59,950 bases of DNA from Candidatus Woesearchaeota archaeon (lineage in GTDB: Archaea; Nanobdellota; Nanobdellia; Woesearchaeales; GCA-2686295), in NCBI GenBank assembly GCA_002686295.1, contig NZBB01000038.1, positions 1-59,950 of the forward strand, read 5' to 3'. The notes below the pieces were generated by a model that saw only the letters and a list, made by a program, of their open reading frames with translations, did not search any database and had not been told where the DNA came from. This document shows, piece after piece, positions 25,698 to 34,944 of the stretch. The position numbers were made by a program, and so were the translations under genes. Every line of letters starts with the position of its first letter. The stretch's first letter is position 1.

Positions 25698-26624
25698 TCA
25701 TGATTTGAGTTCTTTTTCAATAATTTTTTTGAATGTTTTAAAAGATTTTGGACCTACAATAGTTTCTTTGCCATTTATAAAAAAAGTAGGCGTACCATAT
25801 ATTCCTGCTAAAAATCCATCCTTATAATCATTATCTAATTCAGAAGAATATTTTTGAGAGATAAAACATTCATCATATTGAGTCATATTTATACCTAGTG
25901 GTATTACTAAATCTCTTAATACTTGATTATCAAGAAGGTCTTGATTTCTAAATATTGAAAAATAATAATCCCAATATGCTTCTCTATCCTGTTCAAAAAC
26001 ACATTGTGCACTTAAAGAAGGCTCGTGTGCGTGTTCATGAATGCTTAAAGGAAAATCTCTGTATACAAAATAAATTTTGTCTTGATATTGGGAGTATAAT
26101 TTTTGTACAACTTCTTCTGCCACTTGTTTTGTATATGGACATTTAAAGCAACCAAATTCTATAATTGTTACTTTTGCATCTGAATTTCCAAACCAAGGAT
26201 CATCATCAATAGAAACTATTTCAGGTTTTAGATTTCCTTTATTTCTTATCTCGCTATGACCACCTGCACCTGTTGCAGAAGGGTTAAAAGGACAAAAAGC
26301 AGTTGAATCTTCCCCATTACAATTATCAAACATCACTAAATTATATATTCCTAAGATAGAATAAACTAGACTAACTATCAATAAGATTGTAAAGAACCAT
26401 GATATAACTTCAAAATGTTTATATATCCATCTGCCGGTTTTTCGGTGTTTCCTCATTAACTTTCCAGTTATCTGGGCTTTCAATCTTTTATCAAGACCAG
26501 TAGTGCATTTTCTAATGGTAATTCTTTTAAGAACACAATCCAAAGCTTCTTTAGCTATTATTCTATGAGATGCACTAAAGATTCCAAGAATTCCAAAAAC
26601 TATCAGTGCTATTACACAAATCAT
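25698..26624 (-). CDS. Membrane-anchored DsbA-like thiol oxidoreductase
   Basis: 308 residues. Two hydrophobic helices (about 1-20 and 74-98) flank a basic loop with two Cys; the C-terminal domain is DsbA/thioredoxin-like with F-G-C-F-K-C-P-Y (C159, C162) and a cis-Pro loop Y-G-T-P-T-F-F-I-N-G. It should make or shuffle disulfides outside the membrane. It is on the same strand and 88 bases upstream of the triple-thioredoxin gene, so the two may work together as a relay. Its redox partner in the membrane (VKOR or DsbB type) is not in the window. Confidence 0.85.
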   Translation of the reverse strand: MICVIALIVFGILGIFSASHRIIAKEALDCVLKRITIRKCTTGLDKRLKAQITGKLMRKHRKTGRWIYKHFEVISWFFTILLIVSLVYSILGIYNLVMFDNCNGEDSTAFCPFNPSATGAGGHSEIRNKGNLKPEIVSIDDDPWFGNSDAKVTIIEFGCFKCPYTKQVAEEVVQKLYSQYQDKIYFVYRDFPLSIHEHAHEPSLSAQCVFEQDREAYWDYYFSIFRNQDLLDNQVLRDLVIPLGINMTQYDECFISQKYSSELDNDYKDGFLAGIYGTPTFFINGKETIVGPKSFKTFKKIIEKELKS

Positions 26625-26710
26625 AATTTAAAAAAAAACTATTTGCTTAAAAACTTTTTGAACAAAATCGAAATTTTAACCAAAAAAAATCAAAATTTAA
26701 TATAGTAAGT

Positions 26711-26755
26711 TTTATATAATGAAAGTGTTTTGAAGTTCTATAAAAAAGAGGAGCT
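26711..26755 (+). promoter_or_regulatory. TATA box and ribosome binding site of smc
   Basis: TTTATATAAT (26711-26720) is followed 25-30 bases later by a short leader with AGAGGAG ending about 6 bases before the ATG at 26759. Unlike several neighbours this gene has a leadered message with a Shine-Dalgarno site. Confidence 0.65.
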
Positions 26756-26758
26756 ATA

Positions 26759-29700
26759 ATGACGAGAATATTGAAGCTTGAGATGAAGGGTTTTAAATCC
26801 TTTGTTAGAAAAACAGAAATTCCTTTTGGAGATAAGTTTAATGTTGTTTTAGGTCCTAATGGTTCTGGCAAGAGCAATGTTCTTGACGCTTTATGTTTTG
26901 TTCTTGGAAAATCATCTGCAAAAGGATTGAGAGCAGAAAAATCTGCAAACTTAATATATAATGGTGGAAAGAAAAGAAAACCTTTCAAAGAAGCTGAAGT
27001 TTCAATATATTTTGACAATTCAAAAAAAATATTCCCTGTAGAAACTCAACAAATAAAACTCTCAAGAATTATTAGACAAACAGGACAATCAAAATATAAG
27101 ATTAATGATGAAACAAGAACCAGACAGCAAATTCTTGAATTATTGAGTATTGCAAAGATAAATCCTGATGGTTACAACATAATATTACAGGGGCAGATTA
27201 CAAAATTAGTTGAGATGACAACTATAGAGAGGAGAGGAATAGTTGAAGAGATTGCAGGAGTTTCTGTTTATGAAGAAAAAAAAGAGAAAGCACTCAGAGA
27301 ATTAAATAGAGTTGAAGAAAGATTAAATGAAGCAGACATAATACTTACTGAGAGAAAAGCCTATTTAAGGGAGTTAAAAAAAGAGAAAAAACAAGCAGAA
27401 AAATTCAAAGAATTAGATACTAATATTAAGAGAAATAGAGCTTCAATGCTTTCAGCCCACATAAAAGAAAAAGAACACTCGCTTAAAGAATGGAATTCTT
27501 CTATAAAAAAGAATGAAAAACAACTTGAAATCCTTCAAAATAAAGTAAAATCTTTAAAAGAAAAAATTGAAAAAAAGAAAAAAGAAGTACAATCAATTAA
27601 TGAAGAAGTAGAAGAAAAAGGAGAAAAGGAACAGGTTGAATTAAACAGGTCTATAGAAAGTATAAAAGTTGATTTAGCATTAAAAAAACAACAATTAGAA
27701 ACCGCTAAGCAAGAAACAGACAAATTAGCAAAAAGAAGAAGAGAACTCGAAGAAAATAAAAAATCTTTATTGAAAAAAATAAGTATAGCTGAAAATGCCA
27801 AAAAAGACACCAATAAAAGAATTGCTAGAAAAGAAGAAGAGCTTAAAAACATAGATTCTAAACTTGATTCTTTTAGAAATAAAAACAATCTTGGAAATGC
27901 CCAAGAACTAGATAAAAAAATAGAAGAAATAGATTCAAAAGCAGAATTACTACAAAATGAAATAAACATTCTGAGAGAGAAACAACAAAACGCTTTCAGA
28001 GAGAAAGACAAATATGAAGTTATGTTGCAAGGAATAGACAGCAAAATAGAAAAAGTCCTATCAATAAAGAAAGAAAACAAAGAAGCATTAAATAAACTAA
28101 AAGAAAACAAAGAAAAATTCAAAGAAGTAATGACTAATCTAAACACCTGCTTGGAAGAAGAAGCTTCGATAGGATCACAATTAGATAATGCAAAAAACAA
28201 ATTATTGTCTAAAAAAGAAAAATTATCAAAGCTTAAAATTAGGTCTGCAGGATTAAGAGAACAAATAGCTGGTGACAAAGCCATAAAATCAATTCTTGAA
28301 AAAAAGTTCTCAGGAATTAAGGGTATTGTAAGTCAATTAGGATCTGTGAAAACAGAATATTCATTGGCTCTTAGAACTGCTGCGGGTGCCAGAATTAAAA
28401 GCTTGGTTGCAGACAATGATGAAGTAGCTTCTAAGTGCATAACTTTTCTAAAAGAAAACAGACTTGGAACAGCTAATTTTTTGCCATTAAACAAATTAAG
28501 GCCTACAATAATAAAGACAGAGCTAAGAAACTTAAAAGGAGAAGGAATTATTGGCTTAGCAATAGATTTAGTTGATTACGAACCAAAATATGAGAAAGTG
28601 TTCCAATATGTTTTTGGAAATACATTGGTTGTTGAAAATGTTGATGTTGCTAGAAGAATAGGCATAGGAAGAGTAAGAATGGTTACTGTTTCAGGCGATA
28701 TTATAGAGACTAGCGGAGCAATGCAAGGAGGCTTCAGAGCTAAAACTCTTGGTATTGGATTTTCAGAAAAAGAAGTTACAGAACAAGTATCAACTCTAGA
28801 ATCAGAAATTAAAGATTTAGAAAATGTTGTTTCAAAGCTTGAAATAAAGAAAAAAAATAATGAACACAACATATCAAATTACCGAAATGAAAAAATAGAA
28901 TTAGAGACAGAGATAATGAAAACAGAGAAACTATTGCATATAGATTCTGACGATACATATGCATCACAAGAAGATAAGAAAAAACTAACATCAGAGATAA
29001 ATGCTTTAGAAGAAAAAATAAGCGAATTAACATCAACTGTTTCTGAAAAAAATAGGTCTCTTGCAACTTTAAAATCTGAGAAGCAACATTTAAGAGATAA
29101 AATGACTGAGTTGAGAAATCCTGTTGTGTTAGCAGAGATAAACACTTTTGATCAAAAAAAACAAGAATTAAAAGAGGAAATATTGGATATTAAAAGTGAC
29201 TTAAAAGCAAACGAAACTGAATTAACAAATTTATTTAAACCAGAACTTGAAAGAACAAAAGAAATATTAAATAAAGAAATAAATAATGAACAAGAAAGAT
29301 TCCAAATAGAAGAAAAGGAACTTACAAAAATAGTTAAAGAACAGACAAAAAAACTTCAAGAAAAAGAAAAAAAACAAACAAAATTCTACTCACAATACAA
29401 GGGTTTGTTCAAGAAAAGATCCGAATCTGAAAAAAATATTTCCTCTTCTGAAAATAGTTTATCAAACAGACAAGGTGATATAAGAAGAATAGAACAGAAA
29501 AATAATTCTTTATCAATTGAAAAAGCAAAAATAGTTGGAGAATTAGAAGGTTTAAAAGAAGAATTTAAACAATTTGAAGGAGTAAAATTATACAAAAATA
29601 AAACAGATGACGAAATAAAAAGAGAGATACATCAATTCGAGAGAATAGTTGAAGATATTGGGACGGTCAATATGAAATCCTTAGAAATCTACAAGAAAGC

Positions 29701-30247
29701 ATCAAACGAATATGAAAATTTATCAGAAAAAAAGAATAAACTTGTATCTGAAAGAGAAGATGTATTGGTGATGATAAATGAGATTGACAGCAAGAAAAAA
29801 GAATTATTTATGAAAACTTTTGAGATAGTGAATGAAAACTTTAAACGAATTTTTTTAACTTTGTCAACAAAAGGTTCAGCGTATATTTCTTTAGAAGACA
29901 AAAAAGATCCTTTTGCAGGAGGAGTTAATATCAAAGTAAAGATTAGCAACAAGAAATTCATGGATATGAGAAGTTTTAGTGGAGGAGAAAAAACCCTTAT
30001 AGCATTAGCATTCTTATTTGCGGTTCAAGAACATGAACCGGCTTCATTCTACGTCCTTGATGAAGTTGATTCCGCTCTTGACAAGAAAAACTCTGAAAAG
30101 CTTGCGGGTTTAATAGATGACTATTCTAAAAAAGCACAATACATAATGATTAGCCATAATGATGGAATAATAAATTGTGCAGAGATTCTTTTTGGTGTCA
30201 GCATGGCTGGCCACAATGAAAGTAAGGTTACAAGTTTGAAGATTTAA
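26759..30247 (+). CDS. smc: Chromosome segregation ATPase SMC
   Basis: 1162 residues, normal for SMC. Walker A is G-P-N-G-S-G-K-S (32-39); two long coiled coils flank the hinge (about 510-650, with G-I-V-S-Q-L-G and R-M-V-T-V-S-G-D near its ends); the ABC signature F-S-G-G-E-K is near 1072-1077 and Walker B V-L-D-E-V-D near 1099. It organises and separates chromosomes, usually with ScpA/ScpB, which are not in the window. Coding strand is Lys/Glu-rich in the coils, which produces long spurious frames on the other strand. Confidence 0.97.
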   Translation: MTRILKLEMKGFKSFVRKTEIPFGDKFNVVLGPNGSGKSNVLDALCFVLGKSSAKGLRAEKSANLIYNGGKKRKPFKEAEVSIYFDNSKKIFPVETQQIKLSRIIRQTGQSKYKINDETRTRQQILELLSIAKINPDGYNIILQGQITKLVEMTTIERRGIVEEIAGVSVYEEKKEKALRELNRVEERLNEADIILTERKAYLRELKKEKKQAEKFKELDTNIKRNRASMLSAHIKEKEHSLKEWNSSIKKNEKQLEILQNKVKSLKEKIEKKKKEVQSINEEVEEKGEKEQVELNRSIESIKVDLALKKQQLETAKQETDKLAKRRRELEENKKSLLKKISIAENAKKDTNKRIARKEEELKNIDSKLDSFRNKNNLGNAQELDKKIEEIDSKAELLQNEINILREKQQNAFREKDKYEVMLQGIDSKIEKVLSIKKENKEALNKLKENKEKFKEVMTNLNTCLEEEASIGSQLDNAKNKLLSKKEKLSKLKIRSAGLREQIAGDKAIKSILEKKFSGIKGIVSQLGSVKTEYSLALRTAAGARIKSLVADNDEVASKCITFLKENRLGTANFLPLNKLRPTIIKTELRNLKGEGIIGLAIDLVDYEPKYEKVFQYVFGNTLVVENVDVARRIGIGRVRMVTVSGDIIETSGAMQGGFRAKTLGIGFSEKEVTEQVSTLESEIKDLENVVSKLEIKKKNNEHNISNYRNEKIELETEIMKTEKLLHIDSDDTYASQEDKKKLTSEINALEEKISELTSTVSEKNRSLATLKSEKQHLRDKMTELRNPVVLAEINTFDQKKQELKEEILDIKSDLKANETELTNLFKPELERTKEILNKEINNEQERFQIEEKELTKIVKEQTKKLQEKEKKQTKFYSQYKGLFKKRSESEKNISSSENSLSNRQGDIRRIEQKNNSLSIEKAKIVGELEGLKEEFKQFEGVKLYKNKTDDEIKREIHQFERIVEDIGTVNMKSLEIYKKASNEYENLSEKKNKLVSEREDVLVMINEIDSKKKELFMKTFEIVNENFKRIFLTLSTKGSAYISLEDKKDPFAGGVNIKVKISNKKFMDMRSFSGGEKTLIALAFLFAVQEHEPASFYVLDEVDSALDKKNSEKLAGLIDDYSKKAQYIMISHNDGIINCAEILFGVSMAGHNESKVTSLKI

Positions 30248-31365
30248 TTTTTCTTTAAAACACCATTTATAGCTTCCATTATGTTGGTGGAAGTAACACT
30301 CCAAACAAAATTTTTAGAAACTGTTTGTCTAGCATTTTTACCAAGTTTTTTTCTTAGTTCTGATTTTCTAATCAAAAGATCTATTTTTTTATACAAATCA
30401 TATGCATTCTGCTTGTCAAACAATAATCCGTTAAATCCGTTTTTAATGTAATCTTTAACAAAACCAACCTTTGTAGAAATCACTGCAACCTCACACGACA
30501 TAGCTTCCAATGTTGAAAGAGAAGTTGTTTCTGTGAGTGAAGGAAGAACATATATATCCATTGCTTGAATAAACGGAACGACATTATTTTGTCTTCCAGA
30601 AAAAATAACTCCTTTTTTTTTGTAAAACATTTTTTCTACATCTTTTGGTCCAGAGCCAATAAGTAGTAAATTCACATTTTTATGATTTGATTTAACTCTT
30701 ACAAAAGCTCTTAACAAAGTTTTTAAGTTTTTTTCTCTACCAAGTCTACCATGATAACCTATTACTAAATCATCGCTTTTCAGACCAATTTTTTTCTTTG
30801 ATTGTCTTTTGTTTCCCTTAGTAAATTTATTAGCATCAACCCCCAAATGAACCACTCTTTTCATAGTTTTTATGTTTTGCCAACTAAGCATATCCGCAAT
30901 ATTATCTGCAGGAACAATAAGTAGATCACATTTATTGTAAAGGCTTTTAACAAGTTTTTTTGTGGTTGGATAGAATATTTTTTTCATCAAAAGTAAAGAA
31001 GTAGCTTTTGGAAATAATTCCCATTCAATGTTATGTATGAATGATATTAAAGGTTTTGATAATCTTTTTGCAGCCAGAATTGATGCAATACCAATAGGAC
31101 CTATAGTTTGTGTGAAAACTGCATCTGCATTTTTTATTATTGAACGTATTTTAAAATATTTAAATTTTGCAATTTGAAAATCTCCAAAAACAATTTTTGT
31201 TAAAGGTATCTTAAAAACTTTAAAGTCTTGTTTTGTCTCTCCAAAATCAGGAGCTATTACTATTATTTCATGTTCCTTTGATATTTTTGGTGTTATCTCT
31301 GATAAAAATCTTGATATACCATCCCATCTTGGCAAGTAGTTGTCAGTTGCTATAACTAGTTTCAT
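30244..31365 (-). CDS. Glycosyltransferase family 4 (GT-B fold)
   Basis: 373 residues. N-terminal D-N-Y-L-P-R-W-D-G-I-S and the C-terminal G-R-L-G-R-E-K-N-L, then P-S-L-T-E-T-T-S-L-S-T-L-E-A-M, are the GT4 donor-binding motifs with the conserved Glu. It is coupled by a 4-base overlap to the PIG-L deacetylase gene upstream. The pair resembles the glycosyltransfer/deacetylation couple of GlcNAc-PI or GlcNAc-malate pathways, but here the acceptor is unknown. It faces smc and overlaps it by 4 bases. Confidence 0.88.
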   Translation of the reverse strand: MKLVIATDNYLPRWDGISRFLSEITPKISKEHEIIVIAPDFGETKQDFKVFKIPLTKIVFGDFQIAKFKYFKIRSIIKNADAVFTQTIGPIGIASILAAKRLSKPLISFIHNIEWELFPKATSLLLMKKIFYPTTKKLVKSLYNKCDLLIVPADNIADMLSWQNIKTMKRVVHLGVDANKFTKGNKRQSKKKIGLKSDDLVIGYHGRLGREKNLKTLLRAFVRVKSNHKNVNLLLIGSGPKDVEKMFYKKKGVIFSGRQNNVVPFIQAMDIYVLPSLTETTSLSTLEAMSCEVAVISTKVGFVKDYIKNGFNGLLFDKQNAYDLYKKIDLLIRKSELRKKLGKNARQTVSKNFVWSVTSTNIMEAINGVLKKN

Positions 31366-32018
31366 TTTTCTTTGTAAAATATTTCAACGTATTTTGTGTG
31401 ATGTGTTAATCCATTCCAGAAATTTTTAAGATACATTGTTATCAATGGCAAAAAATTCATAAATCCTTGAACATTGAACTGACTTTTGAAACATTTCAAA
31501 GCCCTAATTTTTTTATCAAAAGTTTGTGAAATATCAACTGCTAACTGATGATGTTTTTTTTTATCCCATCTGAAAGTGTTCCAAATATCAAATGTGTAAA
31601 CTTCTGTTTTAAAAGGTAATTCATCAGCAATATCTAATACTATTGTAGAAGTTATTTTATGTAATGGATGAGGATCTTGTTTTGAATGAGTAAATATTTT
31701 TATTGGTTTAAGATTTTTAATCAAAGTTTTTAGTTTATTCTTAGCTTTTAATAATTCTTCTTCTTTACCAGCATGTTTCTCTGCGAGCCTTAAGAAATGA
31801 ATTTTTTCCCCTCCAATTATTTTATCAGCCTGTAAAGACTCCTTTTCTCTTGTTCTTACAATTATGTTTTCTTGAAAATGAGGATGGGATATCTCTCCCT
31901 GAGAGAATATAATTGTATGAACAGATAATCCTTCCAAAACATACTTTGCAGCTGTTCCTCCAACACCTATTATCTGATCATCTGAATGAGCTGCAACTAT
32001 CAAGATTTTTTCTGTCAT
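31362..32018 (-). CDS. PIG-L/LmbE-family deacetylase
   Basis: 218 residues. A-A-H-S-D-D-Q gives the H-x-D-D zinc motif (family A-H-P-D-D with Pro replaced by Ser), and T-H-S-K-Q-D-P-H-P-L-H gives the third His ligand. Members remove N-acetyl groups from GlcNAc-linked lipids or thiol precursors. The 4-base overlap with the GT4 gene suggests deacetylation of that enzyme's product. Confidence 0.86.
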   Translation of the reverse strand: MTEKILIVAAHSDDQIIGVGGTAAKYVLEGLSVHTIIFSQGEISHPHFQENIIVRTREKESLQADKIIGGEKIHFLRLAEKHAGKEEELLKAKNKLKTLIKNLKPIKIFTHSKQDPHPLHKITSTIVLDIADELPFKTEVYTFDIWNTFRWDKKKHHQLAVDISQTFDKKIRALKCFKSQFNVQGFMNFLPLITMYLKNFWNGLTHHTKYVEIFYKEK

Positions 32019-32068
32019 TAATATACTTATAAAAATTCATATTTATTAAAGTTTCTTAAAATAAAGCA

Positions 32069-32123
32069 ATCACTATCATTCAGTGATGAAAAAGCAAACG
32101 TTTTTATATTGAATCGTTTTTAT
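32069..32123. promoter_or_regulatory. Inverted and direct repeats between the deacetylase and methyltransferase genes
   Basis: ATCACT (32069-32074) and AGTGAT (32082-32087) form an inverted repeat with a 7-base spacer. CGTTTTTAT at 32099-32107 is repeated exactly at 32115-32123, 16 bases apart, directly before the ATG at 32131. They could be regulator sites in this divergent promoter region, or TATA elements; no more can be said. Confidence 0.4.
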
Positions 32124-32130
32124 TTATCGA

Positions 32131-32766
32131 ATGAATAAAAAGTTCTTAGATAAATTACTTGAAATAGAAGAAAAAGCTTTTGATGAAAGAGTTGAATTAG
32201 CGATTAAAGGAAGAATGCCTGAATATGTTATCTCATCAGAATTCGTTTAAAAAAATGAAATTATTTTTGAAGCAATAAAAAAAGCAGGAGAAACATACAA
32301 AAAGCCCATTTTAATAGATCCTTGTTGTGGATACGGAATACCTATGTTAATTTCAGCCAACATAGATTATGACACTTATGGAATAGAAATAGATTCAAAC
32401 GTAAAATCTTTAGCAGACAAAGTCATAAAAATAGCTGAAGAACAAAATCTCATATTAAAGAAAAGCATCAATGTTTACCAAGGAAACATGTTTAATCTTG
32501 AATCATATGAACAAACAGGTAAAAAATTCGATGATTTCAACATATTCTACTTATACGCATTAAGAGGAAGTCAAGAAAAATTTATTCCTTTGTACTCTGA
32601 AAAAGCAAAGCAAGGCTCAAAACTAATAATTGTTCCTGGTTTTAAAAAATCAAAAAAAGAAGCAATGCTTAAAAAATACTATAATCTGGAAATATTTTTT
32701 GAAAAAAAAGAAGATTCTTCTTATGAATTAGCACATAGTTTCTATCAAATATATGAAAAGAAATAA
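32131..32766 (+). pseudogene. Class I SAM methyltransferase gene interrupted by an in-frame TAA
   Basis: A 39-codon frame starting at ATG 32131 ends in TAA at 32248-32250; the same frame then stays open to 32766. Read through, it is one coherent protein of about 211 residues with L-I-D-P-C-C-G-Y-G-I-P as SAM motif I (about residues 62-70) and G-N-M-F-N-L downstream. A restart at ATG 32344 would remove motif I and so would be inactive. TAA is a normal stop elsewhere in the window, so this is a nonsense mutation or sequence error rather than recoding. tRNA-Gly follows on the other strand. Confidence 0.7.
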
Positions 32767-32768
32767 AT

Positions 32769-32838
32769 GCGCCGACTGGGATTTGAACCCAGATAAATGG
32801 CTTGGAAGGCCATTGTCATGCCGTTAGACCATCGGCGC
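32769..32838 (-). tRNA. tRNA-Gly (TCC)
   Basis: On the minus strand acceptor GCGCCGA pairs with TCGGCGC, the D arm has GTC/GAC, the anticodon stem ATGGC/GCCAT encloses CTTCCAA with anticodon TCC, and CTGGG/CCCAG closes the T arm with TTCAAAT. No intron and no encoded CCA. Confidence 0.95.
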
Positions 32839-32895
32839 GAGGATAAATAGTGTATTAAACTATTTTAAAAAACTTACTATCTTGCTAAAGAAAAA

Positions 32896-34311
32896 TCATA
32901 ACTTTTCAATATTGTGTGGTTTGCTCTCTTTCATACTTGCAGGGGTTATTCTAATGAACTCGGCGTTTTTTTGTAATTCTTTTATGTTGCTTGAACCACA
33001 ATAACTCATTCCAGACCTTAAACCACCAATTAACTGAGCTATAATTTCGTCTGCTCTGCCTTTATATGGCACTATTGCTTCAACTCCTTCAGCCACATTT
33101 TCAGTTGTATCAGTTCCAGTTCTTAATTTTCTACCAAGAGCAGCTCCAAAAGAAGCCATACCTCTGCTTACCTTGTATTTTGTGCCATTTCTTAAGATTG
33201 TTACGCCAGGAGCTTCATCAGTTCCGGCAAATAAATTTCCACACATAACACTTGAAGCACCTACTGCTAATGCTTTTGTTAAATCACCAGAAGTTCTAAT
33301 TCCACCATCAGCAATTATTGGAATTCCCTTTTTCTTTGCTTCTTTTGCACAATCAAACAAAGCCGTTAATTGTGGAACACCTGCTCCTGCAACTAACCTA
33401 GTTATACATATTGAACCAGGGCCTATACCCACCTTAACTGCATCTGCACCTGCAGTTATTAAGTCTTTTACACCTTTAGCAGTAGCTACATTTCCAGCAA
33501 TCACTTCAACATCTAAATTTTTTTTTATCTCCTTCACAGCATTTATTGCCAAATTTGAATGACCATGAGCTATATCAACAACCAACACATCTACACCTGC
33601 TTTTTTTAATGCAATTGCTCGCTCTAAAAATCCTTTCTTTACACCAACTGCTGCGCCAACTATTAACCTTCCTTTTTCATCTTTCAATGCTAAGGGATAT
33701 TCATAAGCTTTTCGTATATCTTCACTAGTTATCAAACCTTTTATTTTTCCTTTGTCGTCAACTATTGGTAGTTTTTCTATTCTATACTTATGAAGTATTT
33801 TTCTAGCTTTTTGAATACTTATTTTTTTATTTATAGTTATCATATCACTATTTTTTGTCATTACTTCAATAACTAATTGTTTATCGTTTGCAAATAAAAC
33901 ATCTCTTCTAGATAATATTCCTGTAAGGTTGTTTTTCCTATTAATTATTAATAGTCCTCCAACATTAAATTCTTTCATAAAAGCCTTTGCTTCTAGAATA
34001 GTTTTTTCTTGTGAAAAAGTATATGGATCTTCTATTATGAAACTTTCTGATCTCTTAACTTTTAACACTTCAGAAACTTGATTTTCTAAACTTAAAAACC
34101 TATGAATTATTCCTATTCCTCCTTTTCTAGCCATTGCTATAGCCATTTCTGACTCTGTTACTGTATCCATATTTGCACTAACAAGCGGATTATTAAGAAT
34201 TATTTTTTTCGTTAATTTAGAAGAAACATTAATTTCTTTTCTTGAATTAACGCTTGACTTCTTAGGCACTAAGAGAACATCGTCAAACGTAAGGCCATAT
34301 CTTAATTTCAT
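32896..34311 (-). CDS. guaB: IMP dehydrogenase
   Basis: 471 residues, slightly shorter than the usual 485. The N terminus L-T-F-D-D-V-L-L-V-P is diagnostic; a CBS pair spans about 95-200; the catalytic loop G-P-G-S-I-C-I-T-R has Cys302; A-D-G-G-I-R binds the phosphate. It converts IMP to XMP with NAD in guanine nucleotide synthesis. It follows the RNase H genes on the same strand. The C-terminal flap contains the R-G-M-A-S-F-G-A-like segment (the catalytic R-Y region). Confidence 0.96.
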   Translation of the reverse strand: MKLRYGLTFDDVLLVPKKSSVNSRKEINVSSKLTKKIILNNPLVSANMDTVTESEMAIAMARKGGIGIIHRFLSLENQVSEVLKVKRSESFIIEDPYTFSQEKTILEAKAFMKEFNVGGLLIINRKNNLTGILSRRDVLFANDKQLVIEVMTKNSDMITINKKISIQKARKILHKYRIEKLPIVDDKGKIKGLITSEDIRKAYEYPLALKDEKGRLIVGAAVGVKKGFLERAIALKKAGVDVLVVDIAHGHSNLAINAVKEIKKNLDVEVIAGNVATAKGVKDLITAGADAVKVGIGPGSICITRLVAGAGVPQLTALFDCAKEAKKKGIPIIADGGIRTSGDLTKALAVGASSVMCGNLFAGTDEAPGVTILRNGTKYKVSRGMASFGAALGRKLRTGTDTTENVAEGVEAIVPYKGRADEIIAQLIGGLRSGMSYCGSSNIKELQKNAEFIRITPASMKESKPHNIEKL

Positions 34312-34344
34312 TTAAACCCTCACGTTTAAAAACATAAGTCATAA

Positions 34345-34944
34345 CTACTTAATAAATCTTTTGACATTTGAAAAACTAATTTTGACAAATTCTTCAAAAT
34401 TTAAGTTTTTCTCATTTAGTTTTTTCAAAGCTTCAAGAACATGTGTACTGCCTTTTGGAACCAAAAAATCTGCTTTTTTCGATAGCTCATTAAATTGTTT
34501 TAATGCAACTTCTCTGGCCAAGATACTTGCTGCTGCAACCTCGACATATTTTGACTCTGCTTTTGTTTCAACAACATCTCCTGCAATACAACCAGGATAT
34601 AGATCAACAACATGTATTGAATCTGAAATTTTTAATTTTTCATAAATCTCTTTATGAAGTCTATTTAGTAAAGGGGTTAATTTTTCAACAGATAACAAAT
34701 CATTATACTGTTTTGGAAAAAGTTCTATAACAAAAAAATTATTAGGGAAAAATTTTCTTAAATCATCTGCTATTCTAATTATTACATTATCGGAAATTCT
34801 TTTAGAGTCCTTAACACCAATATTCTTCAATTGTTCTCTTTCTTCATCATTTGCTCTAAATCCTGCAACTATTAATCCTCCAAAAGTATCCCCTTTTAAT
34901 GTTTCATCACTGCCAACAATAACTTTTCGATTATCATTAATCAT
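34345..34944 (-). CDS. RNase HIII-like ribonuclease
   Basis: 199 residues. G-S-D-E-T-L-K-G-D-T-F-G-G has the D13-E14 pair in the D-E-x-x-K-G-D-x-F-G context typical of RNase HIII rather than HII, and K-A-E-S-K-Y-V-E-V-A-A-A-S-I-L-A-R matches the same family. The N-terminal TBP-like domain of bacterial RNase HIII is missing. It should cut the RNA strand of RNA/DNA hybrids. It is directly adjacent (no gap) to a true RNase HII gene, which makes a paired system unusual for an archaeon. Confidence 0.8.
   Translation of the reverse strand: MINDNRKVIVGSDETLKGDTFGGLIVAGFRANDEEREQLKNIGVKDSKRISDNVIIRIADDLRKFFPNNFFVIELFPKQYNDLLSVEKLTPLLNRLHKEIYEKLKISDSIHVVDLYPGCIAGDVVETKAESKYVEVAAASILAREVALKQFNELSKKADFLVPKGSTHVLEALKKLNEKNLNFEEFVKISFSNVKRFIK

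Noticed and set aside
27535..28284. 249-codon frame on the minus strand within smc
   Set aside because: It mirrors the Lys/Glu-rich coiled coil and gives Ser/Phe-rich low-complexity sequence without any motif.
32248..32250. Stop-codon recoding (selenocysteine or pyrrolysine) in the methyltransferase
   Set aside because: The codon is TAA, not TGA or TAG, and no recoding element is visible; TAA ends many intact genes in the window.
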